Shown piece by piece: positions 55,729 through 64,000 of a stretch of 64,000 nt of DNA (position 1 is its first letter; every line of letters begins with the position of its first letter). Under the pieces are notes generated by a model. That model was not told where the DNA came from and did not search any database. It saw only the letters and a program-made list of their open reading frames with translations. Both the position numbers and the translations under genes were made by a program. This stretch comes from Nocardioides yefusunii (lineage in GTDB: Bacteria > Actinomycetota > Actinomycetes > Propionibacteriales > Nocardioidaceae), in the NCBI RefSeq assembly GCF_004014875.1, contig NZ_CP034929.1, forward strand, positions 1,116,001 to 1,180,000, written 5' to 3'.

Positions 55729-57518
55729 GCACCGGTCCTCACCAGGACGCACAGCATGTCGGCCACGGCGAGGGGGACGCACCCCGGACCGTGGCCGACG
55801 GCGTTCGTGCCGCCTTCGACGCCCTCGACGTTCCTGACCATGCCCACGACGACGCCTGGGTGACCCGGGGCCGTCCGACGGGGACGGCCGGTCCGGCGAT
55901 CTTCCTCGTCCACCCCACCACCCACCGCAGCGACACCGACTGGTTCGGTGACCCTGAAGACGCCGGCGTGCGCAGTGCGGTGGAGGAGGTGGTCACAGCA
56001 CAGGCAGCCGCGTTCCCCGGCGAGCTCTGGGCTCCGCACTACCGGGCCGCCTCCACCCGGGCCTTCGCCGAGCGTGACGCGGGCGGGGAGGAGGCCTACG
56101 ACCTCGCGCATCGTGACGTGGCGGCTGCCTTCACCCAGTTCCTCGCCGACGAGTCACGTGCCCCCGGGCCGCGGGGACCGTTGGTGCTGGTGGGCCACAG
56201 CCAGGGTGCTCGACACGTGCGTCAACTGCTGCTCGACCACGTCGAGCACCCCGGCATCGCCGAACGTCTCGTCGCGGCCTACGCGATCGGCATCGACCTC
56301 GAGGTGGACGACCCTGTCGTGGCGTTGACGCCCCTCGCCGCGGGCGTCGACGACGTGGGAGTGCTGGTCGCCTACCAGGCAGGCGTCGCGGACGCGCCCG
56401 CTGCCTCCGTCCTGCGTGGTCTCTGCGTCGCCCCCACGGCGCTCGGCTCGCCGGAAGGCGTCTCCCGTGACGGTGGTGTGCTGCTGCTCTCCCCGGAACG
56501 GGTGGGGGAGTGGCACACGACCGCACTGTCGGACGGTCGCCTGCACCATGCCGAGGTGCAGGTGCTGGCCGACGTGCTCCGTGCCGATGTCGCCCGGCGC
56601 ACGCACGCGTGGCACACGGCCCGCCGCGACGGCTCCCCCCACGCCGTCGCCCCAGCCGCCCCCACCGAGGTGGAGCGCTGGCCCGGCGTCGTGGGACGCC
56701 TCGTCGGAGTGCAGCGTGCTGACGGTGCCCGCCTGGGGTACGCGCACGTCGTCGACCTCCCGTCCGCCGCGCGCGCCGCCGACGACGCGACGCCCCTCGT
56801 CCTGCTGCACAAACTGGGTGGCTGGGTCGCGGAGTGGCGCGAGGTCGCCACTGCACTCGCCCACGGACGCCGTGTCGTCGTCCTGGACCTTCCCGGACAC
56901 GGCGGCTCCACCCGTGAGGGGAACGCCCCGTGGGTGCACTGGCCCGACGTCTCCGCGGCCGAGGTCCTCGACGTCCTCGATCAGCTCGGCCTCGATCGGT
57001 TCCACCTCATGGGGTGCTCGATGGGTGGCGTGGTCGGGATGCACGTCGCTGCTGCGCATCCTGACCGGGTGGTCTCGTTGACGGTGGTGGCGACCTCGGC
57101 CACTCCGGCGTTGAGCGCCCGCCGTACGCGCGAGATCGACGACATGGTCCGACCCGGTTTCGGTCCCGGTTGGATGCCGCGGCCCGGACAGAACGCGCGG
57201 GCCGGAACATCCGACCCGCGCATCGCCGAGGACCAGAACGCTTCCCGTGCCCGCGGTGGGCGCTGGGTCCGGGCCAGCGAGCGCGGTGTCGGTCTGGCTG
57301 GCGTGGAGCAGTTGTTGTCGCGGATCACCGTGCCGGTGCTCTCGCTCAACGGTGAGAACGCCGGATATCGGAGCTACGACGCTCGGGTTGCCGAACTGCT
57401 CGCCGACGTCACGTTCGAGGTCGTGCCTGACGCCGGGTCCTTCGTGCACCAGGAACGCCCCGCCGACGTGGTCGCGGCCTGGGAGCGGTTCGTCGCCGAC
57501 GTCGCCGCACGGGACTGA
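55725..57518 (+). CDS. DUF3089-alpha/beta hydrolase double fusion
   Basis: A 597-residue protein with two alpha/beta-hydrolase-fold parts. Residues about 45-310: DUF3089-like (IFLVHPTTHRSDTDWFG; VLVGHSQGARH with S159). Residues about 320-597: a classical hydrolase (PLVLLHKLGGWVAEW; LMGCSMGGV with S432; final His in GSFVHQERP). The second part is in the class of ring-cleavage-product hydrolases such as N-formylmaleamate deformylase. Last gene of the operon; a strong terminator follows. Confidence 0.82.
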   Translation: MSTGPHQDAQHVGHGEGDAPRTVADGVRAAFDALDVPDHAHDDAWVTRGRPTGTAGPAIFLVHPTTHRSDTDWFGDPEDAGVRSAVEEVVTAQAAAFPGELWAPHYRAASTRAFAERDAGGEEAYDLAHRDVAAAFTQFLADESRAPGPRGPLVLVGHSQGARHVRQLLLDHVEHPGIAERLVAAYAIGIDLEVDDPVVALTPLAAGVDDVGVLVAYQAGVADAPAASVLRGLCVAPTALGSPEGVSRDGGVLLLSPERVGEWHTTALSDGRLHHAEVQVLADVLRADVARRTHAWHTARRDGSPHAVAPAAPTEVERWPGVVGRLVGVQRADGARLGYAHVVDLPSAARAADDATPLVLLHKLGGWVAEWREVATALAHGRRVVVLDLPGHGGSTREGNAPWVHWPDVSAAEVLDVLDQLGLDRFHLMGCSMGGVVGMHVAAAHPDRVVSLTVVATSATPALSARRTREIDDMVRPGFGPGWMPRPGQNARAGTSDPRIAEDQNASRARGGRWVRASERGVGLAGVEQLLSRITVPVLSLNGENAGYRSYDARVAELLADVTFEVVPDAGSFVHQERPADVVAAWERFVADVAARD

Positions 57519-57525
57519 CGTGTGC

Positions 57526-57562
57526 GGTTCTCGGGGTTCTCCTCAGGGGAACCCCGAGAACC
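57526..57562 (+). terminator. Island operon terminator
   Basis: Perfect 14-bp stem (57526-57539 with 57549-57562), 9-base loop, seven bases after the stop. Confidence 0.75.
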
Positions 57563-57694
57563 CGACCAGTGGTTCCCCGGGGCCACCCCGCGTCGTGGGC
57601 CGCAGCCCTTGAACCCCGCTGCGGCTCGGGGTTTCACTGGACCAGCAGGCACCCGTTCCGGTGGCTGCGTCCCCCCAGCTCTCGGAGGAATCCC

Positions 57695-58114
57695 ATGTCC
57701 CACGTGACCCCCCACGACCCCATCGGCGCCGATCGCTTCGGCGACCACCGCCGGGGGCACGGCGCCCTCAGCCCCTCGGAGGAACGCACCTGGGGAGCGC
57801 TGGCCCATGTCGTGCCCGGTGTGGCCTTCGTCCTGAGCGCCGGCACACTCGGGTTCGTCGCCTCGATCGTCATCCACCTCGTGTACAAGGACCGCGGCCC
57901 GTTCGTCCGGCTGCACACGGCCAACTCGCTCAACGTCCAGCTCACCTTCCTGGTGCTGATGGTGGTGGCACTGCCGCTGATGCTGATCCTGGTGGGCTTC
58001 GCGATCGCGGCCTTCGCCTACGCGTTGGTGCTGTGGGTGCACTGCGTCGGAGCGCTCAGGGCGTGGAGCGGTGAGCCGTACCGTCCCCACTTCACCATCC
58101 CCTTCGTGCGATGA
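57695..58114 (+). CDS. DUF4870 (Tic20-like) membrane protein
   Basis: A 139-residue protein with a polar N-terminus, then about three helices (38-58, 80-100, 100-125) and the DUF4870 pattern ERTWGALAHVVPG, KDRGPFVRLHTANSLNVQLT in two blocks, and RPHFTIPFVR at the end. Function unknown; common in actinobacteria. GGAGGA precedes ATG 57695. Confidence 0.85.
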   Translation: MSHVTPHDPIGADRFGDHRRGHGALSPSEERTWGALAHVVPGVAFVLSAGTLGFVASIVIHLVYKDRGPFVRLHTANSLNVQLTFLVLMVVALPLMLILVGFAIAAFAYALVLWVHCVGALRAWSGEPYRPHFTIPFVR

Positions 58115-58171
58115 GCACCAGCCGGTTCGCGCCTGCGCCCCCGCGTCGTGCGTGCCGGTGGTGCGCGGGGC

Positions 58172-58263
58172 TAGGATGACCCGCGTGCAGAACACGTCCC
58201 GATCTCTTCGGGAAGCCCGGTCTCACCGCCGGGCGGAGCCCCTCGCGACGAGGGGTTTTTCCA
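58172..58263 (+). promoter_or_regulatory. leuS promoter and attenuator-like leader
   Basis: A TAGGAT box (58172-58177) is followed after seven bases by GTG (58185), which opens a 39-codon leaderless frame. Three hairpins follow: TCCCGA/TCGGGA, GCCCGG/CCGGGC and a terminator CCCCTC-GCGAC-GAGGGG with TTTTT, ending about 40 bases before leuS. The layout suggests transcription attenuation of leuS; the frame has only two Leu codons, so the sensing mode is unclear. Confidence 0.55.
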
Positions 58264-58303
58264 TGTGGGGCACGGACGAGAACGCGAGAGGAACGCAGGA
58301 GCG

Positions 58304-60799
58304 ATGAGCGAAGCGAACGGCCAGACCCAGCACGACGACGAGGTCACCTACGACGTCGAGGCGATCCAGGCCAAGTGGCTCCCCGTCTGGGAGCAGCTCG
58401 ACACCTTCCGCGCCGACGACAACTCGTCGCGCGAGAAGAAGTACGCCCTGACGATGTTCCCCTACCCCTCCGGTGACCTCCACATGGGTCACGCCGAGGT
58501 CATGGCGCTGCACGACGTGAAGTCGCGCTTCTGGCGGATGAAGGGCTACGAGGTCCTCAACCCCATGGGTTGGGACTCCTTCGGCCTGCCCGCCGAGAAC
58601 GCCGCGATCAAGAACGACGAGCACCCGGCGAAGTACACCTACGGCAACATCGAGACCCAGTACCAGTCGTTCAAGCGCTACGGCACCTCCTTCGACTGGT
58701 CGCGTCGCTTCAACACCTCCGACCCGGAGTACTACAAGTGGACGCAGTGGCTGTTCACCCAGATGCACGCCAAGGGTCTGGCCTACCGCAAGAACTCCCC
58801 GGTCAACTGGTGCCCCAACGACCAGACCGTGCTCGCCAACGAGCAGGTCGTCGACGGTGCCTGTGAGCGTTGCGGCGCCGAGGTCACCAAGCGCGAGCTG
58901 ACCCAGTGGTACTTCCGCACCACCGCCTACGCCCAGGAGCTCCTGGACTCCCTCGACGACCTGGCCCCCACCTGGCCGTCCAAGGTCGTCAATGCCCAGC
59001 GCAACTGGATCGGTCGCTCCGAGGGCGCCCACGTCACCTTCGACGTCACCCTCGACTCCGGCGAGACCGAGAAGGTCACCGTCTTCACCACCCGCCCCGA
59101 CACCCTGTGGGGCGCGAGCTTCATGGTCGTCGCCGCCGACGCCGAGCTGGCCAACACCCTGGTCTCCGCCGCACAGAAGCAGGCGCTGGAGGACTACCTC
59201 GTCGAGGTCCGCAAGGCCTCCGACATCGACCGTCTCGCCACCGACCGCCCCAAGAGCGGCGTCGACCTCGGTGTGACGGCCACCAACCCGGTCACCGGCG
59301 AGCAGATCCCGGTCTGGGCCTCCGACTACGTCCTGGCCGACTACGGCACCGGCGCGATCATGGCCGTCCCGGCCCACGACCAGCGCGACCTCGACTTCGC
59401 CAAGGCGTTCGACCTCCCGGTGCGTCGTGTCATCGACACCGGCGAGGAGAACCCCGAGGAGACCTTCGTCGCCACCACCGGCAACGGCGTCTACGTCAAC
59501 TCCGGTCCGCTCGACGGCCTGGAGGACAAGGGCACCGGCATCCGCAAGGCGATCGAGATCCTCGAGGCCGACGAGCGTGGCACCGGTACCGTCAACTTCC
59601 GTCTGCGCGACTGGCTGCTGAGCCGTCAGCGCTACTGGGGTGCCCCGATCCCGATCGTGCACTGCCCCGTCGACGGTGAGGTCGCCGTGCCCGCCGAGCA
59701 GCTCCCGGTGCTGCTCCCCGACCTCAAGGGCGCCGACCTCAAGCCCAAGGGCACCTCGCCCCTGGGTGGCGTGGCCGAGTGGGTCAACACCACCTGCCCC
59801 ACCTGTGGTGGTCCCGCCGAGCGCGACACCGACACCATGGACACCTTCGTGGACTCGTCCTGGTACTTCTTCCGCTACATCTCCCCGCAGGACGACACCC
59901 AGGCCTTCGACTCCGAGCTCGCCAACGCGTGGGGCCCGGTCGACCTGTACGTCGGTGGCGACGAGCACGCGGTGCTGCACCTGCTGTACTCCCGCTTCTT
60001 CACCAAGGCCATGCGCGACATGGGGCTGGTCACCTGGGACGAGCCGTTCTCGGCGTACCTGTCCCAGGGCAAGGTCCTCAACCAGGGCCGCAAGATGAGC
60101 AAGTCGCTCGGCAACGGCGTCAACCTGGGCGACCAGCTCGACCAGTTCGGTGTCGACGCCGTCCGCCTGACCCTCGTCTTCGCCTCCCCGCCGGAGGACA
60201 ACATCGACTGGGCCGACGTCTCGCCGGCCTCGTCGCTGAAGTTCCTGCAGCGCGCCTGGCGTCTCTCCGGCGACGTCACCTCGGCGGCCGGCACCCCGGC
60301 CGAGGGCGGCGACGTGACTCTGCGCCGGGTCACCCACAAGACGATCGCCGACGCCGAGCAGCTGATCGAGAACCACCGCTACAACGTGGTCATCGCCCGC
60401 ACCATGGAGCTGGTCAACGCCACCCGCAAGGCGATCGACTCCGGCTGTGGTGCGGCCGACCCGGCCGTGCGTGAGGCGGTCGAGACCGTCGCGACGCTGC
60501 TCTCCCTGATCGCCCCGTACACCGCGGAGGAGATGTGGGAGCGTCTCGGTCACGCTCCCGGCATCGCCGCCGTCGCCTGGCCGACCGTCGAGGAGGCCCT
60601 CCTGGTCGAGGACACGGTCACGGCCGTGGTCCAGATCAAGGGCAAGGTCAAGGCTCGTCTCGACGTCGCTCCGGACATCTCCGAGGCCGACCTCGAGGCC
60701 GCAGCGATGGCTGACGCAGGCGTGCAGCGTGCCCTGGAAGGTCTGACGGTCCGCAAGGTCATCGTCAAGGCTCCCAAGCTCGTCAACATCGTCGTCTGA
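58304..60799 (+). CDS. leuS: Leucyl-tRNA synthetase
   Basis: Charges tRNA-Leu. An 831-residue class I synthetase with the HIGH-type motif [11 protein letters not shown] near 60, the editing (CP1) domain with [11 protein letters not shown] and the essential Asp region, and KMSKS at about 597 ([10 protein letters not shown]). Zinc-knuckle cysteines ([26 protein letters not shown]) are present. Full length for the bacterial enzyme. The ribosome site GAGAGGA lies about 11 bases before ATG 58304. Confidence 0.98.
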   Translation: MSEANGQTQHDDEVTYDVEAIQAKWLPVWEQLDTFRADDNSSREKKYALTMFPYPSGDLHMGHAEVMALHDVKSRFWRMKGYEVLNPMGWDSFGLPAENAAIKNDEHPAKYTYGNIETQYQSFKRYGTSFDWSRRFNTSDPEYYKWTQWLFTQMHAKGLAYRKNSPVNWCPNDQTVLANEQVVDGACERCGAEVTKRELTQWYFRTTAYAQELLDSLDDLAPTWPSKVVNAQRNWIGRSEGAHVTFDVTLDSGETEKVTVFTTRPDTLWGASFMVVAADAELANTLVSAAQKQALEDYLVEVRKASDIDRLATDRPKSGVDLGVTATNPVTGEQIPVWASDYVLADYGTGAIMAVPAHDQRDLDFAKAFDLPVRRVIDTGEENPEETFVATTGNGVYVNSGPLDGLEDKGTGIRKAIEILEADERGTGTVNFRLRDWLLSRQRYWGAPIPIVHCPVDGEVAVPAEQLPVLLPDLKGADLKPKGTSPLGGVAEWVNTTCPTCGGPAERDTDTMDTFVDSSWYFFRYISPQDDTQAFDSELANAWGPVDLYVGGDEHAVLHLLYSRFFTKAMRDMGLVTWDEPFSAYLSQGKVLNQGRKMSKSLGNGVNLGDQLDQFGVDAVRLTLVFASPPEDNIDWADVSPASSLKFLQRAWRLSGDVTSAAGTPAEGGDVTLRRVTHKTIADAEQLIENHRYNVVIARTMELVNATRKAIDSGCGAADPAVREAVETVATLLSLIAPYTAEEMWERLGHAPGIAAVAWPTVEEALLVEDTVTAVVQIKGKVKARLDVAPDISEADLEAAAMADAGVQRALEGLTVRKVIVKAPKLVNIVV

Positions 60800-60852
60800 C
60801 TTGCTCCGGACAACCGCCCGCCGTGCCGCTCCCACCCACTAGGGTCTCCGCC

Positions 60853-61713
60853 ATGGGAGCGCGCACGGTCGTCGTCACCGACTCCACCGCCTGCCTGCCG
60901 GCCGACCTGGCCGAGCAGCGCGGGATCGTGGTCGTGCCCTTGCAGGTCGTGATCGACGACGTCGGCCACGACGAGGGCACTGACGAGGTCAGCCCCACCG
61001 CGGTTGCGGCGGCGCTGAAGGGCGGCTCCCGGGTCACCACCTCGCGGGTGACCCCGGAGACGTTGACGCAGCTCTACCGCCGTCTGGCCGCAGAGGGTGC
61101 CGAGGCCATCGTCTCGGTGCACATCTCGGGCATGGTGAGTGGCACCTACGACTCCGCCGTCGTGGCGGGCCGCAACTCGCCGATCCCGGTGCACACCGTG
61201 GACACCCGGCAGGTCTCGGCCAACACCGGCTACGCAGCGTTGGCTGCCTCCGACGTGCTCGCCGCTGGCGGGACTGCGTTGGAGGCGGCCCGTGCCGCCC
61301 GTCGCCGGGCCGCGTTGAGCCATTCCTACTTCTACGTCGACACCCTGGAGTACCTGCGCCGTGGTGGCCGGGTGAACGCCGCCTCGGCCTTCCTCGGTGG
61401 AGCGCTCGCGGTCAAGCCGTTGCTGACCCTGCGCGAGGGCAAGGTGACCTCGTTGGAGAAGGTGCGCACCGCCGGCAAGGCGTTGGCGCGCCTGGAGGAA
61501 CTCATCGTCACCGCTGCCGGTGAGCAGCAGGTGGAGCTCTGCATCGCCCACCTCGACAGCCCCGAGCGTGCCGAGAAGTTGGCGGAACGCCTCCGCGAAC
61601 GCCTCGCCGACAACCTCGGAGACCGCGAGGTCCGGGTCGCCGAGGTCGGTGGCGTCGTGGGTGCCCACGTGGGCCCCGGCATGGTGGCGGGAGCGCTCGC
61701 GCCGGTTCTCTGA
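60853..61713 (+). CDS. DegV family fatty-acid-binding protein
   Basis: A 286-residue DegV protein (FakB-like). VVTDSTACLPADL opens the family, EAIVSVHISGMVSGTYDSAV is the lipid-binding middle, and HSYFYVDTLEYLRRGGRVNA is the second signature. FakB proteins present fatty acids to the FakA kinase; no fakA is in the window. A TAGGGT box (60840-60845) is seven bases before ATG, so the message is probably leaderless. Confidence 0.92.
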   Translation: MGARTVVVTDSTACLPADLAEQRGIVVVPLQVVIDDVGHDEGTDEVSPTAVAAALKGGSRVTTSRVTPETLTQLYRRLAAEGAEAIVSVHISGMVSGTYDSAVVAGRNSPIPVHTVDTRQVSANTGYAALAASDVLAAGGTALEAARAARRRAALSHSYFYVDTLEYLRRGGRVNAASAFLGGALAVKPLLTLREGKVTSLEKVRTAGKALARLEELIVTAAGEQQVELCIAHLDSPERAEKLAERLRERLADNLGDREVRVAEVGGVVGAHVGPGMVAGALAPVL

Positions 61714-61741
61714 ACCGTCTGCACCTGAGTTCTCCACAGGT

Positions 61742-61772
61742 AGGACGGCGACGCCGGCGCGACAGCCGTCCT
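61742..61772 (+). terminator. degV terminator
   Basis: An 8-bp stem (61742-61749 with 61765-61772) with a GC-rich 15-base loop, followed by TTT. It directly precedes the comEA -10 box (61779-61784). Confidence 0.6.
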
Positions 61773-61791
61773 TTTCCCTACCGTCGTGCCC

Positions 61792-62805
61792 ATGCGCACC
61801 CGACGACCTGCTCTGGACCACACCGAGGCCGTGGCGAGACGGCTGGCAGCGCTGAGCGCCGAACTCGAGGCCGAGCGGGCGGCTGCATCCGCACTTCACG
61901 GTGCCGACGGCGGAGCCGCTGAAGGCAACGCAGCCGACGAGCAGGAAGTGGAACGAACGCTCGAGCGTGCTGTCGTGCGGATCCCTGAGGCTCCGCAGGA
62001 ACTGTTCAGCGGATCCGAAGGATCGTCCTCGTCCGACCGGGGAGAGGTGCCTCCAGGCGCCGTGCCGGGACGCCACGCCGCCCGCCGCCGTGCCCGGGAG
62101 GAGACAGGGGACGAGACCGGGGCCGGGGGCTGGGGGCCAGGACAGGTGGGCGTCGTACTCGGGGGTGTCGTCCTCGCGCTGGCGGTGACCTGCCTGTGGT
62201 TGCTCTTCGGGACCGCCCAGGACGAGGTGACCCCGGTGGCAGCACGCAGCGAGGCGGCGCCAGCGACGTCCAGCACTCCCGCCCCCGTGTCCGCCTCCGT
62301 GTCCGCCTCCGGATCCGCCTCCCCGACGGAGCAGGGGGCGAAGGGCCCCGGCGACGGGGTGGTCGAGGTGGTGGTCGACGTCGCCGGGAAGGTGAAACGG
62401 CCTGGGCTCGCCGTCCTTCCGGCCGGTTCCCGGGTGGCCGACGCGGTGGAGCGTGCCGGGGGAGCGCAGAAGGGCGTGGACCTCACCGGACTCAACCTCG
62501 CGCGGGTCCTCGTCGACGGGGAGCAGATCCTGGTCGGGGTGGATCCCGATCCGAGTGCCCAGACGGCGACGCAGCCCAGTGGGGGACCGGGGGCCGGGGC
62601 GAAGGGCGGGAGCGGCCCGGTGAGCCTCAACGCTGCGGACGAGGCGCTGCTCGACACCCTGCCCGGCGTCGGCCCGGTGACGGCGGCGGCGATCATCGCG
62701 TGGCGCACCGAGCACGGTGGCTTCAGCGACGTGCGTGAACTCCTGGAGGTCAAGGGGATCGGCGAGGCCACCCTCGCGGACCTCCTGCCGCACGTGACCC
62801 TGTGA
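61792..62805 (+). CDS. comEA: ComEA-type DNA-binding competence protein
   Basis: A 337-residue membrane-anchored DNA receptor. A charged cytosolic N-terminus, one transmembrane helix (about 120-142), a Ser/Thr/Pro linker, an SLBB domain (VVVDVAGKVKRPGLAVLP) and two helix-hairpin-helix motifs at the C-terminus (LDTLPGVGPVTAAAI; LLEVKGIGEATLADL). ATG 61792 is preferred because TACCGT (61779-61784) lies seven bases upstream; GTG 61786 would be too close. comEC overlaps its stop. Confidence 0.93.
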   Translation: MRTRRPALDHTEAVARRLAALSAELEAERAAASALHGADGGAAEGNAADEQEVERTLERAVVRIPEAPQELFSGSEGSSSSDRGEVPPGAVPGRHAARRRAREETGDETGAGGWGPGQVGVVLGGVVLALAVTCLWLLFGTAQDEVTPVAARSEAAPATSSTPAPVSASVSASGSASPTEQGAKGPGDGVVEVVVDVAGKVKRPGLAVLPAGSRVADAVERAGGAQKGVDLTGLNLARVLVDGEQILVGVDPDPSAQTATQPSGGPGAGAKGGSGPVSLNAADEALLDTLPGVGPVTAAAIIAWRTEHGGFSDVRELLEVKGIGEATLADLLPHVTL

Positions 62806-64000
62806 CCTCCCGTCGCGAGATCACCGTCGTCGACCTCGCCCCCGACGTCCCGGCAGGCGTACCCCGTGAGGTGCACGACCTCCGGCTGCCGGTGGCCGCG
62901 TCGGGGCTCTGGGTGGGAGCGCTCGCCGGTCTGGCCGGGGGCGGCTGGGCGTTCGCGACAGTGGGTGGGGCTGTCGTCCTCACGGTGGTGGCGCGGCTGT
63001 ACCGCCGCCCTACCTGCCATGTGGGAGTGCAGGTGCTGGTGGTGGCCGTGACCCTCGTGCTGGGAGTGCTGCTCGGACTGGGCCGGGCCACCGTGGCCGA
63101 TCACCGGGTCGTCGCGGAACTGGCTCATGCCGGTAGACCGGTCACCCTGCACGGTCAGGTCGCCTCCGACCCGCGCTCGGTCGCGTCCGGTGTCGGGGAC
63201 CAGGTCTCGGTCCGGATGAACGTCGAGACAGTGGAGACGACGAGTGCGGTCTTCGCCGTCGACGACCAGGTGCTGCTGCTGGCGTCGTCGTGGCCCGCGG
63301 ACGCAGTGCTGGGGGCACGGGTGAGCCTCACCGCATCGCCCCTTCCCGATCAACGAGGACAACGCACTGCGTGGAGGGTGAGAGGCGCGCCTGAAGTGAC
63401 GGAGCAGCCAGACGTGTGGTGGCGAGGTGCTGCTGCGGTGCGCGCCTCACTGCGCGCCGTCGTGGCGGAGCGTCCCGAGGACCAGCGCGCGTTGGTGCCC
63501 TCTCTCGTGGTCGGGGACGACGCGGGCGTGGGGGAGGAACTCGCCGCTGACTTCCGCACCACCGGACTCACCCATCTGCTGGCTGTCTCGGGGACCAACC
63601 TGACGTTGCTGCTGGGACTCGCGCTCTGGGTGGCGCAGCGGTGCGGGGTGCGCGGACGGTGGCGCTGGCTGGTGGGTGCGGCCTGCATCGCCGGGTTCGT
63701 GCTGGTGGCCCGCAGCGAACCGAGCGTCGTCCGGGCAGCCACGATGGGTACCGTCGCACTGTTCGCGTTGGAACGTCACGCCACCGGCCGAGGGTTGCGC
63801 TGTCTGGCGTTGGCCGTCCTGGCCGTTCTCGTCGTCGACCCGTGGATGGCGCGTTCGGTGGGGTTGGCTCTCTCGGTGCTCGCCACCGCAGGCATTCTGC
63901 TCCTGACACCTGGGTGGGCCACGGCAGCGGAACGGTGGATGCCACGGTGGGTGGCACTGGCCCTGGCGGTGCCACTGGCGGCGCAGGTCGCCTGCACCCC
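62802..64000 (+). CDS. comEC: ComEC/Rec2 DNA channel protein, N-terminal part
   Basis: Open frame from GTG 62802 (overlapping the comEA stop, GTGA) to the end of the window, about 400 residues, so the gene is cut. N-terminal membrane helices, a soluble OB-like region (VTLHGQVASDPRSV), and the diagnostic GLTHLLAVSGTNLTLLLG of the competence domain followed by more helices. It would form the inner-membrane channel for single-stranded DNA uptake together with ComEA. Confidence 0.93.
   Translation, partial: MTSRREITVVDLAPDVPAGVPREVHDLRLPVAASGLWVGALAGLAGGGWAFATVGGAVVLTVVARLYRRPTCHVGVQVLVVAVTLVLGVLLGLGRATVADHRVVAELAHAGRPVTLHGQVASDPRSVASGVGDQVSVRMNVETVETTSAVFAVDDQVLLLASSWPADAVLGARVSLTASPLPDQRGQRTAWRVRGAPEVTEQPDVWWRGAAAVRASLRAVVAERPEDQRALVPSLVVGDDAGVGEELAADFRTTGLTHLLAVSGTNLTLLLGLALWVAQRCGVRGRWRWLVGAACIAGFVLVARSEPSVVRAATMGTVALFALERHATGRGLRCLALAVLAVLVVDPWMARSVGLALSVLATAGILLLTPGWATAAERWMPRWVALALAVPLAAQVACT

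Noticed and set aside
49915..57518. Canonical nicotinate (nic) or pyrimidine (rut) degradation operon
   Set aside because: There is no 2,5-dihydroxypyridine dioxygenase, no nicotinate hydroxylase and no RutA/RutC-like protein; only enzyme classes are shared.
58172..58263. T-box riboswitch before leuS
   Set aside because: Only about 85 bases lie between promoter and terminator and the conserved TGGnACCGCG antiterminator sequence is absent.
58223..60835. Minus-strand 870-codon open frame opposite leuS
   Set aside because: Antisense shadow of leuS with no recognisable domain and biased composition.

Overview
The window is high-GC chromosomal DNA from an actinomycete. Evidence: strongly GC-biased codons, many GTG starts, many apparently leaderless genes (a TANNNT -10 box 6-8 nt before the start), NucS in place of MutS-type repair, and an actinobacterial gene order. 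The order WecA - atp operon - DUF2550 - PduO-type ATR - NucS - epimerase - thiolase - TPR/thioredoxin resembles mycobacteria. The Scy-like coiled-coil protein beside epimerase, thiolase and meaB resembles streptomycetes. My best guess is Propionibacteriales (Nocardioides-like); this is inference. I see no insertion sequence, prophage or CRISPR array.

1-9 kb: 3' end of a WecA/MraY-type glycosyl-phosphate transferase, two AtpI/AtpZ-type membrane proteins and the complete F1Fo ATP synthase operon atpBEFHAGDC (the epsilon subunit lacks its C-terminal helical domain), a strong terminator and a DUF2550 protein.

9-34 kb: a dispersed ethylmalonyl-CoA (EMC) neighbourhood. It has cob(I)alamin adenosyltransferase, ethylmalonyl-CoA mutase, 3-hydroxybutyryl-CoA dehydrogenase, crotonyl-CoA carboxylase/reductase, epimerase, acetyl-CoA acetyltransferase, MeaB, a crotonase and EtfBA. 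Together these cover acetyl-CoA to methylsuccinyl-CoA, plus cofactor supply and an electron acceptor. Interspersed are a STAS protein, an iron-box-controlled Cys-rich miniprotein, secreted and cytosolic hydrolases, NucS, a Scy/DivIVA-like coiled-coil protein, two roadblock/LC7 proteins, a degenerate SDR, a cysteine-less thioredoxin-TPR protein, a GNAT-Nudix fusion, DoxX and two paralogous secreted proteins.

34-38.3 kb: proA, a 50-aa membrane protein, nadD, rsfS and a histidine phosphatase. Then come three tRNA-Ala(GGC) genes on an identical 293-bp tandem repeat, each copy with its own promoter and terminator.

38.5-57.6 kb: an accessory catabolic island and the most novel part of the window. 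One half carries a flavoprotein, two related SAM methyltransferases, two related small helical proteins and a complete Dpp/Opp-type ABC transporter. After a convergent terminator and an IclR regulator, the other half carries a double-domain nitrilase with one dead domain, an FAD monooxygenase fused to an isocitrate-lyase-family domain, a maleate-isomerase/AMDase-like protein, a Dabb protein, an isochorismatase-family amidohydrolase and a DUF3089-alpha/beta-hydrolase fusion. The enzyme classes recall maleamate-type N-heterocycle degradation, but no ring-cleavage dioxygenase is present and the substrate cannot be read from the sequence.

57.6-64 kb: a DUF4870 membrane protein, leuS behind an attenuator-like leader, a DegV protein, comEA and the 5' part of comEC, which runs off the window.
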